From Zelonia costaricensis (lineage: Eukaryota; Euglenozoa; Kinetoplastea; Trypanosomatida; Trypanosomatidae), in contig JASAOO010003243.1 of the NCBI GenBank assembly GCA_030849075.1, positions 1-31,741 of the forward strand: 31,741 bases of DNA, in the 5' to 3' direction. A program made the position numbers and the translations under genes. Below the pieces are notes generated by a model. The model was not told the DNA's origin, searched no databases, and worked only from the letters and a program-made list of their open reading frames with translations. Every line of letters starts with the position of its first letter. Position 1 is the stretch's first letter. Positions 1 through 8,113 of this stretch are shown in pieces.

Positions 1-392
1 GTGTTTGCGGGTTGATGGGGAGAGGGGGGGGCGGAGGGAAAAAAAGGTTTGCCTACGCGGCAGCACTGACGGAGCAACCGCACGCGACGAGATAAGGTTG
101 GAAGGGTGGAGAGGGAGAGCGGGGAAGATAGCGAGGGAGGGAGGGGAGGCGGGGCCGGGAGGTGGCGGCGAAAGCACGTGGGAAGAGGAGGGCAGTGGAT
201 GGGGAGGGGGCGGGGGCAAGAACGCCTTCACGGTTCTCTAGCAGTGCAGGTACAGGAGGGGATGTGAAGGGGGTGGGGTTCAAGGGGCGGTACGGGGCCG
301 GGGAGGGGGAGGGGGCGGGGGAGCGGTGAGGGATGGCGGAGTCGAAGAATATTGGTTGCACTCGCGGTGCGTGAGACACCGATCGGGCAGTG

Positions 393-414
393 GTGTGTGT
401 GTGTGTGTGTGTGT
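393..414. repeat. (TG)n microsatellite
   Basis: An uninterrupted run of 11 TG units on the plus strand. It lies in spacer DNA and is one of many CA/GT arrays in this window. Confidence 0.9.
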
Positions 415-739
415 TTGGGTGTGCGTGTTAGGGGAAAGAGAGAAGGACGTGCAGAAGGTTGAGAGTTGTTTGGGGTGCCGGTATGAGCAGCGTGGTGACG
501 CTCACAGGCGGACGGGGAGGAGCGGTGCGAGGACAGGGCTGGACAGGCGCAAACGTCCAGTCCCGTGGCAACGCGAGCTGTCCCACGTGCACACACAGGT
601 GTGTGTCTGTCGGTATGTTGGCGTGGATATGCCGTGTCCCCGTGCACGCCCCCTCGGTCCCTCCAGTCCTCAGGCGCTGGCCAACAGGACGACGCATGAG
701 GCCCGCCTCGTAGAACGAGAAAAGAGGGAAGGGCACTGA

Positions 740-798
740 GCACACACACACCCACACACCCCCACGCACACGCACACACACACCCACGCACACGCACA
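740..798. repeat. Imperfect CA-rich microsatellite
   Basis: About 59 bases of CA units interrupted by CCC and CGC on the plus strand. Another imperfect CA/CG-rich array follows at about 868-915. Confidence 0.85.
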
Positions 799-1346
799 TG
801 CAGAGGGAGGGGGAGAGACGTGGTAAAGAAGAGGCCTGTGAGACACTTCAAGCGGGCAACGACGCACGCAGACGCACGCAGACACGCACACACACACACA
901 CACGCACGCACAGACGCATCGCACGCCTTGATGTGACAATGACGAGAAATGGAGATAAACAAGAGTCCTTGAGACTAAACAGACACACACACACACAACG
1001 AAGACACAGGGAAGCGGGAAGCAGCGGGAGGGGGGAGGAGGCGGCAAAGGCACCGTGACGGAAAGGGAAGCAGCGAGACGCAGCAGCGGCGCACTTCGGC
1101 AACAGCACAACACGACACGAACCACAACACAGGAAAGGAGCCATGACGCACATGCGAGAGGGGAGGGAGAGGAGGGGACGCTCCGGGCGCGACCAGCACA
1201 CACAGACACAGACACGCTCGTGCGCCGGTGTGCGCGCTCCACCACCGCGACCCAAGCGCAGCGGCCCCCTTCCCCCCCCCCGCCTGTACACGTACACCAG
1301 CACACGCACTACGTTCAACGCAAAGCCACGGCCGACCTTAATCACG

Positions 1347-1368
1347 CACACACACACACACACACACA
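1347..1368. repeat. (CA)n microsatellite
   Basis: A clean CA array of about 11 units on the plus strand. Similar shorter arrays lie at about 1734-1753 and 2027-2044. Confidence 0.9.
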
Positions 1369-2106
1369 AACCTTTCCTCCTTCCCTCCGCCCCTTCCCCG
1401 TTCCCACGCACATAGAAAGAAGGAGCACAAGAAATACACCCGACGAGGCACACGCGACCGCACCAGCGCGATGACAGACGCGCAGCGCAGTAGACAGCCC
1501 TTCGACACGGTGCGAGAAAGGCAACGATGAGAGCGAGCAGCACACACACACACACGACGGAAAAACCAAAAGTGGCAAGCGAGTGGGGAAGGGGGGACGA
1601 CGAGGGGGGCAGTGGGCGGAGGGAGGCGCTGATGGACACCGTGAAACGTGGGCATCGGCAGAGAACCGATTCTAGTGGAGGAAGGGGTGAGGAGTCGGAG
1701 TCATTCCGTGTGAAAGCGAGCTGACGGCACACGCACACACACACACACACACATACGCGCACGCATTCAGGTCGTTTTCTTCTCTTTCTTTTCGGCACGT
1801 GTGCCCCCCCCCCTCACCAATCGGTCAACGCGCTCGTGTGGATGCGTGCCACCAACACCACCACCCCCCGCCCCGCCCCGCCCTTCCCCTCCACTGCCCA
1901 CTCTTGCACCACGTGAGTCTCTAGCCAAGTCTACAAGCAGGCAACCACAACGCCGTCCCTCCCCACCTCTTCCACCATCCCGGCGGCGCCATCTACGGGA
2001 CTCCGCCACGGATAGACACAGACATGCACACACACACACACACGAGCACACACAAACGGCACACTCCGCGACTGGGAAGGAGTGCGGTGTGTTCATGGGC
2101 ACGCCG

Positions 2107-4467
2107 CTACATCACCGCACAGCACTTCGCGTCCGCCTTATTGCGCGCCGCCGAGGCCGGCAGCGGACTACTCGACGTTGCCCCGTTCGTCTTCTCAAAG
2201 CCGCGCCTTCGCCGCGTCTCTGCGGCCGCCGCCGACGTCGTGCTGCCCCGCCGTCCATTTGTGGCGCCGCCGTCCTTCTTGGGCGGCCCCGCAGGCCTCG
2301 CCGCACCCGTCCCACGAGCCCCCGCAGCAGCCCCGGCACTCGCACCGTTGCGGCCGCTCGCGCTGCCGCCGGCGCCCGTGCCCTTCGCCGTGCCCCCGCT
2401 TGGCGAGCCCGCCTTCCCGTTGGCTGAGGCGACGTCCGCCTTGCCACCCGCGCCGCTGCTGGACGGGCGTGGGCGGCTGTCGTACGTCGTCTCCCCGCTG
2501 GGGCGCGACGCAGCCGATTCGTTGCGCTGCCCATTGGTGTGGCTGACCGACGGCGACGGGTCGACGCGGACGTCTTCGGCGCGGTCGTGGCTGCCACGTG
2601 TGCTGGGCCGCTGCGGATGCGGCTGCTTGCCCTCCACAATGGCCAGCGACCCGCTCTCCCAGGTGCGGCTGCGGCCGCTGCGCCCACCGTGTGCGCGTCC
2701 GTCCGTGCGGGGGGCCGAGTCCGTCATGGACGACACCGTCACGTCCGACACAGCTGAGCCGTCTGACATCGGCGTCTCGATGTCGTGGTTCGCGCCGACA
2801 GCCCCGCCGGCCCGAGACGCGGCGTCGTCCCGCGCTACTTTGTACGACGCGGCGCCGGTGCTGCTGCGCTGCCGCTCTCGCCTCGCGTTGAGCTCGTCCA
2901 GCGCGAGGCGAGGCACCTGCGGCTGCGAGGCCTCCCGGCGTGCGTTGCGCTCCGCCTCCCGGATGGCCCGCTGCTTCAGCACGCTGATGGGGGTGTTGTC
3001 GATCGACTCTGAGCCGGCGGACTTGCGCACCGCGTCGTAGTCGGAGCCGGACGGCCGGCCTTCCTCCACCCGGTGACTCGCCGTCGCCGCAGGGGCCGGT
3101 GATGTTGCCACCGGCAACGCCGCCGCGGCTGCAGCAGTGCCGTTGCCTGGTGTCCGCGCCGCCTCCGAGAGCGAGGAGGCGCGCCGGTGGAGCTGCTGCG
3201 GGGCGTAGACGCCGTCCCCGCCTAACGGGCTGGCCGTGTTCGTCTGCAGCCGGTACAGCATCGTCGCGGGGATCGGCGCGTTGGAGCCGAGGCTGTCGGC
3301 GCGGCTGCGGGCGCCGGCCTCCACGGTCTTGGGCGACGCGTCGCCCCTACCCGCTTGCCTTCGCCGGTCCAGCGCAGCGGCAGCCGAGGGGGATGGACCG
3401 CCACGCCCGGCCGCCCCGCCGGCACTCGCTGGGCGCCCGTCGAAGCTGGTCGGCTGCGCGGTGCGCGGCACGGGTTCGTCGTGCGCGTCCACCTCGTCAG
3501 CGTCGTGGACGACTTCGAAGTCGACGGTGCCGTCGTGCTCCGAGGTGGAGCTTTGCCGCCGCCCGGTGCCGCCGCGCCGCGGCTGCCCATGCGCCCACTT
3601 GCGATGCGTGTGGTTTTCAGAGGTCATCGGACTGATGGAGACGGACATGCCCGACTTGGCCAGCTCCCCCGTGTCCTCGTCCGACACCGTGATGGCCGTC
3701 ATGGTCGGCGACGACCCCGCGTTGCCCGGGGCGGTGCCGCTGGCTGCGGCCGACTTGCCGCCCGCTGGCCGTGCTGCAGCCGCGGCAACCGGCTCTCCGC
3801 CACCACCACCACCACGTCCTGCGGCAACGCGCGCGCCGCCCAGCACAACAACGACGTCGACGCTGCCCTGTGACGAGGAGGGCTGCGGCCGCTGAGCGGG
3901 CATGGCCGCCGCCGCGCCGGCCCCCACCCCATTCCCGCGTCGCGCGTCGCCGTTGACAACCGGCGCTGCGACAGCCGGGCGCAGGACGCGGGGCTTGACG
4001 CGGCGGCGGTGCACCGACCACTGCACGGTGGAGGCGATGCTGGCAAGGTCGTCGTCCTCGGCGGGGCCGCGGCTGGCGGCGCGCTGTCGCATGCTGCGCA
4101 CCGAGGCGGCCATGCTGCCGTCCGACCCCACCGACGCGCGCCGCAGTGAGGACTCGGTGGGCTGCAGATAGCTCGGCGTCCACTCGAACCGCTGCGTCAT
4201 GCTGCGCGGCTGTGCGGCGCCGGCGGCCGCGCTGCTGCTACCAACCCCGTTCATGGATGCGGCCGCCACGTAGGCGGCCAAGGCGGTCGTGTCACGCTCA
4301 GCGAGGTCGCCGCTGGGCTGTCGCGAGTGGTGGCGACGGCGCCGCACCGAGGCTTCCGTGAGGACGGGGGCAGGCCCGGTGCGGGTGGCGCCGCGGCTCT
4401 GCGAAAGCGACCCGTCCTCGCTCGGCGGGGATGCAGCCATCGCCGCGATGTGCGAGCTGCTCATCAA
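2107..4467 (-). CDS. Disordered 786-residue protein with C-terminal CaaX box
   Basis: I do not recognise this protein. The frame is intact for 786 codons and GC3-rich. Most of it is Ala/Ser/Gly/Arg low complexity and probably disordered. More conserved-looking blocks are an aromatic patch near residues 94-103 (FEWTPSYLQP), an acidic stretch around residues 310-330 (VDFEVVHDADEVDAHDE) and a charged helix-like stretch around residues 485-530. The C-terminus reads K-C-C-A-V-M: Cys783-Ala-Val-Met is a canonical CaaX box, and a terminal Met favours farnesyltransferase. Cys782 next to it could be palmitoylated. With no signal peptide or membrane segment, lipid anchoring to the cytosolic face of a membrane is the likely fate (inference). 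The start is the first of two tandem ATGs. Pyrimidine-rich sense sequence lies upstream at about 4715-4830, with candidate acceptor AGs at about 4673 and closer to the ATG. It is the last gene of the unit inside the window. Confidence 0.85.
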   Translation of the reverse strand: MMSSSHIAAMAASPPSEDGSLSQSRGATRTGPAPVLTEASVRRRRHHSRQPSGDLAERDTTALAAYVAAASMNGVGSSSAAAGAAQPRSMTQRFEWTPSYLQPTESSLRRASVGSDGSMAASVRSMRQRAASRGPAEDDDLASIASTVQWSVHRRRVKPRVLRPAVAAPVVNGDARRGNGVGAGAAAAMPAQRPQPSSSQGSVDVVVVLGGARVAAGRGGGGGGEPVAAAAARPAGGKSAAASGTAPGNAGSSPTMTAITVSDEDTGELAKSGMSVSISPMTSENHTHRKWAHGQPRRGGTGRRQSSTSEHDGTVDFEVVHDADEVDAHDEPVPRTAQPTSFDGRPASAGGAAGRGGPSPSAAAALDRRRQAGRGDASPKTVEAGARSRADSLGSNAPIPATMLYRLQTNTASPLGGDGVYAPQQLHRRASSLSEAARTPGNGTAAAAAALPVATSPAPAATASHRVEEGRPSGSDYDAVRKSAGSESIDNTPISVLKQRAIREAERNARREASQPQVPRLALDELNARRERQRSSTGAASYKVARDDAASRAGGAVGANHDIETPMSDGSAVSDVTVSSMTDSAPRTDGRAHGGRSGRSRTWESGSLAIVEGKQPHPQRPSTRGSHDRAEDVRVDPSPSVSHTNGQRNESAASRPSGETTYDSRPRPSSSGAGGKADVASANGKAGSPSGGTAKGTGAGGSASGRNGASAGAAAGARGTGAARPAGPPKKDGGATNGRRGSTTSAAAAETRRRRGFEKTNGATSSSPLPASAARNKADAKCCAVM

Positions 4468-4948
4468 AGTCCTGAGCTCCCTCCCTCCGGCTCCTCTGTG
4501 ACACGTGAAACACGGTGCTCCGTTCCAAGAAGCGCGTGGCGCGGATGGTTACGCAAGCTGGTAAGCGCCGAGGTGAAGATGAGTCGCGTGCGAGGCACGT
4601 GATGTGTGCTCGATGCGCCTGGTCTCTCCGAGGTTTGGACACACGCACGCAAACACGCACGCACGCACGCCACTCCACGACACCACAAGCGAGATGGCGG
4701 TACACCAGTGCGGCGGAGGGGGGGAGGAAGCGCAAAGGACGGGGTTTTGGGTGACCGAGAAAGGGGGGATATAGGTGGCGGCACCACGCAAAGCAAGGAC
4801 GCTGCGGGAACACCAGAAAAGAAAGCGAGAGCGCAAGTTCTGAAGCAATAAACGAAACAGAAGCCAAAGACGATGAGCAGCTGCGCGCCGTGCGAAGTGA
4901 TCGACGCCGCGACAGCTCCGTCGAGCACCGATCGCCGCAGCCTCCCCC
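4468..4948 (-). other. Spacer with probable splice-acceptor region
   Basis: A 480-base gap between the CaaX-protein gene and the broken membrane-protein gene. The sense (minus) strand is pyrimidine-rich at about 4830-4715, including a C/T run opposite the purine stretch at 4717-4735, and several AG dinucleotides follow toward the ATG at 4467. This is a plausible trans-splice acceptor zone for the downstream gene and polyadenylation zone for the upstream one. The exact acceptor cannot be chosen from sequence alone. A CA/CG-rich patch lies at 4640-4675. Confidence 0.5.
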
Positions 4949-6668
4949 CTAAAGGGACCCTGGTTCTGAATTCGTGTGTGTGTGTGTGTGTGTGTGAATG
5001 GCGCGTGGTGTATGTAAGCGGTATTCACGCGTGTGCCGGCGGAAGCGGAAGGCGGTCGCGCGGCGATTAGCAGAGGATGATAGGGGCCGTAGAGGGGAAG
5101 GGGAGGGCGGGTACTGGGAAACAAGTGCGACGCGTACCACGTGCCCTTCCACGTTGCCAGATGCAGACACACACCAAAGACTTGCACATACAATCACGGC
5201 GCACGTACGAGGGCGTACAGAGGGGGGGATCCGGCCAGTGGGAGCGTGTGGGGCAAGACAGTGAGGGGGGACAGGAGGATAGTAGGGTAGCATGGCGAGA
5301 ACAGGACTGCATGAAAAACGTAGAGATGTCGGTGGCAACATGTGCCAGCATCCACGCACCCCGCCATGCGATAGCCGCCAACGGCGAGGGGGGGGGGCGG
5401 CGGGGTAAGAAGGAGGAGCCTGTCTTTTTTCAGCTCTGTGTGTGAGTGTGTGCAGCGGCAACAGGCGCCGCACCACCGCGACACCCTCGCCGGACGCTGT
5501 CTGCGTGGTGTTGGTGAAGAACAGCGGCAGTCCGCCGCCGAAGTGACTCAGCCAAACCTCCGCGGAGAGCAGGAGTGCGCGGTTGTCAGAGTCCCGCTCG
5601 CGATCATGCGTGCGCTGGCTCAGCAGCTTGCACGTGAACAGGTCGGCACGCGTCAACTGCCGCTCTGCACCGCCACCCAAAGGGACCCGCGCGATGCCCG
5701 CATCGGCATCCTCCAGCGACACGGCGTACGACTGTGTGGCATCGCCGGTCGACCAGCTGCCGCCGCCGCGCCGGCGCAGCAGACGCGGGTGTACGCACTC
5801 GAACGTGCAGCCGGTGCAGCGCGTCGGGGCCTGCCCGTCGTGTTCCGCTGCACCCGTGTGGCGCAGCTCGTACGCCTCTGGACGAGAAGCGTTCGGCGTG
5901 TCGGCGCACAGGTAGCTGGCAAAGTCCTTGCCGCGGTCCCGTCACCGCCAGCGTGACTTCCAGTGGGTCGGGTGCCTGCGACGCATCCCCGGCGGCCCAC
6001 CCCTCGGCGGTGCGGTGGGCAGCGGACTTGATACGGAGCCACGGCACCGCGTCGCGGTGCAGCGAGAGCGTCGCCAGCGTTGGACCGCTCACGAACGTCA
6101 GCGGATGGCGACGCAGCGCCGCGCACCGCACCACGGACTGCGCGCGCGCCATGGCGGAGGCGGTGAGCGGCGAAGGCGGTGGTGGCGGTGTGCCCCGCAG
6201 CTGTGCAGCTTCGGCCACAAGCCCGTCGTCGGTGCAGTCGCACTCCAGGAGCGGCAGCAAGACCGCCTCCGCACTCCCTGACGCGCACGCGATGGCGTCA
6301 TGGTCGCTGAACACGGGCAGCATCAGCGCCGCGTTCATCACCAGCAGCAGCGCCAAGAGCACCAGCACCGCTCCACCGCGCAAGAGCCACAGCGCACGCG
6401 CACGCCTGCGGCCGTGCCCAGAGTTGATTCTGGCGCGTGTGCTGGATGCAGCGGCGCGGCAACGCGACCTACTCCGCAGTAGCCGCGACATCGAAGGCGC
6501 CACCGCCGCAGGGGTGGAACCTACCGCAGCGCCGGGCGCACGCGCGAGGAAGCCCCACTCGCCTCGCGACACGGTCTCTGAGAAGACATCTTCAAAGTCG
6601 CCGAACTCCGCCTTCGCGTCGCGTGGGTGGCGCTTCAGTGTTGCCGCCGCACCCGGAGACTCGTCCAT
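4949..6668 (-). pseudogene. Frameshifted single-pass membrane protein gene
   Basis: I do not recognise the family. Starting at the ATG at 6668 (MDESPGA), the first frame gives about 242 residues: an acidic N-terminus (FGDFEDVFSETV), an Arg-rich stretch at residues 62-91 and one hydrophobic membrane helix at about 92-120, then a presumably lumenal part with CDC. Near 5940 the coding character (GC3, amino-acid mix) jumps by one base into another frame. That frame continues with a Cys-rich section (CADTPNAS, CTGCTFEC), two N-glycosylation sequons (NAS, NTT) and WLSHFGGGLPLFFTN. The minus strand reads as if one extra G (or two missing bases) sits in the GTGACGGGACCG segment at about 5935-5946. 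The second frame stays open to 4949, but codon use deteriorates below about 5450, so the true end may lie near 5430. Unshifted, the first frame runs on as Arg-rich sequence to 5604. An upstream in-frame ATG at 6803 is an alternative start. It could be a real pseudogene or a sequencing error. Confidence 0.6.
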
Positions 6669-6681
6669 CCAGCAAGAGAAG

Positions 6682-6683
6682 CT
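6682..6683 (-). promoter_or_regulatory. Candidate trans-splice acceptor AG near ATG 6668
   Basis: On the minus strand, CTGCTTCCCCAG ends at 6682, 14 bases before the ATG at 6668. If used, it would exclude the upstream ATG at 6803 and fix the shorter start. A stronger pyrimidine tract lies farther upstream (see 6951-7018), so this is tentative. Confidence 0.3.
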
Positions 6684-6893
6684 GGGGAAGCAGCGGATGA
6701 GCGCACACGCCGACGCCGGTGCCGCAGACGCGCAAGCCTGGTAGAGAAGCGGGCCCACGGGAGATCGTTGCGCGGGTCGCACACCGATCGAGCGAAGTCC
6801 CACAAGCTTGTGGAACCGTTTGGGTCGATGGGTTAGGGTGACGCACCGCCCTCCGTCGCTTCAGCGCACATTTGAGTTTGCGTGCTGGTGTGC

Positions 6894-6898
<5 letters not shown>

Positions 6899-6930
<32 letters not shown>
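6899..6930. repeat. (TG)16 microsatellite
   Basis: A clean TG array of about 16 units on the plus strand, immediately followed by a purine-rich stretch with a run of G. Confidence 0.95.
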
Positions 6931-6931
<1 letters not shown>

Positions 6932-6950
6932 AGGGGGGGGTGCACAAGCG

Positions 6951-7018
6951 CTGCGGTACATCAGGAGGGGTGTGCATAGAGGGGGGGGGGAAACAAGAAG
7001 AAAAGAATGACAAGGAGG
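6951..7018 (-). promoter_or_regulatory. Polypyrimidine tract and candidate acceptor for the membrane-protein gene
   Basis: Read on the minus strand, a C/T-rich tract of about 40 bases (7018 down to about 6975, including TCTTTTCTTCTTG and a run of C) is followed, after a gap of about 25 bases, by GTACCGCAG ending at 6951. This is the usual layout of a trypanosomatid spliced-leader addition site. It would leave a 5' leader of about 150 or 280 bases, depending on the ATG used. Confidence 0.45.
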
Positions 7019-7049
7019 GTGGCTGACACGTGCGCAAGAGCCGCACACT

Positions 7050-7063
7050 GGGGGGGGGGGGGG
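7050..7063. repeat. 14-base G homopolymer
   Basis: A run of 14 G on the plus strand in spacer DNA (C run in sense RNA). Length in such runs is error-prone. Confidence 0.85.
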
Positions 7064-8113
7064 ACATAGGGAGTTGTGCAGTGGCAAGGCGGAGGGGGGG
7101 GCACCGTCACCGCCACACACACCCTTCTGCTGTCTCAGGTTTGGCGGTGTGGGCCGGCGGGGGGAAGGGTGACCCTCCCGTCCCAGAAGGGCGTGCAAGA
7201 CGCGCCGACGCAGGAGATGCGTCACACACACACACACACACGCACACACGCACGAAGGCGCCCTCCCCCAACCCCGTTCGCGCTTCGATTGCCCCCTCTG
7301 CAGCCGCAACGAGCGGCACCTGTGGCGATGCGGTGTGATGAGGGAGAGGGGAGGTGGTGGGTGGTGTGGTATGCCACGAGGCAGTGCAACAGGCCTCGCT
7401 GCTGGTACGCAGGTGTGGATGTGGGCAGCGCTGGACTAGCGGAAACAGAGTGCCCTCATTGTTATCGTTGCTGTTGTTTGCTTCGTGACACACACGACTT
7501 GACCACTCCTTGAGGACGCCGCACCGTCGCCTGCCAAAGCAAACCGCGCAGGAGGGGAGGAGCATCAGCACACTCACACCTACGCCACACAGAGCAACCC
7601 GCCACCACGACCACCACCACCACCAACTACGGCGACAGCAGTTGGGCGCGCCAGTTGCCGCCACCCACGCCCCCCATCGTCATCCGCGGCGCGGGAGAAA
7701 TACGAAAAGACGGAAACAGAGCGCAGGACACGTAAAAAGGGAAAGAGGAACATCGGAAGAGGGAAGGAAGAGCGACCGGGAAGCTGCGGCAACACACACA
7801 CACACACACACACGCACGCACACATACGCCGTCGGCAAACACAAACGCCCACGCACGCACCGCCGAGCTTTTGCAGGGCCTGGCAACACAGCTGCGAGAA
7901 CAGGGAATTGCGTCATAACTTGAGGAAGAGGAGCTGGCGGCCATGGCGGACGGATGGGAAAGGGGGGGGGAGGAGCGGGAGCTGTCACGCCGTGCACGAG
8001 TCAGGTGCAGCAGCCGCTGGAGTGAAGAGCGAAGTGCACCCAGCAAACCTACAGCCTGTATGCGCCGCTGCACACCCCGATGCCCCTTCCACACATCGAG
8101 AGCTGGCAGAGCC

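Larger units (their letters stand above)
1..2106. other. Spacer downstream of the CaaX-protein gene, no gene seen
   Basis: No reading frame here looks coding: the open frames on both strands are arginine/histidine/threonine or cysteine/valine repeats made by CA/GT arrays and homopurine runs. Positions 1800-2000 are C-rich on the plus strand and would be the proximal 3' UTR of the minus-strand gene ending at 2107. Positions 1-330 are strongly purine-rich on the plus strand, so pyrimidine-rich in minus-strand RNA. That is the expected look of a trans-splicing/polyadenylation region before a further minus-strand gene lying left of the window (inference). Confidence 0.7.
6669..8113. other. Spacer between the kinase and membrane-protein genes
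   Basis: About 1.4 kb with no supportable gene. It should hold the kinase 3' UTR (high-coordinate side) and the 5' processing signals of the membrane-protein gene. Contents: CA arrays near 7222-7240 and 7792-7813, a GT array at 6899-6930, a 14-base G run at 7050-7063 and a pyrimidine tract on the sense strand at about 6980-7018. Open frames here are repeat-driven. Confidence 0.65.

Noticed and set aside
2024..3040. 338-codon plus-strand open frame
   Set aside because: It is antisense to the CaaX-protein gene and begins in a CA array (HTHTHTS). The minus-strand frame is longer and has a meaningful C-terminus.
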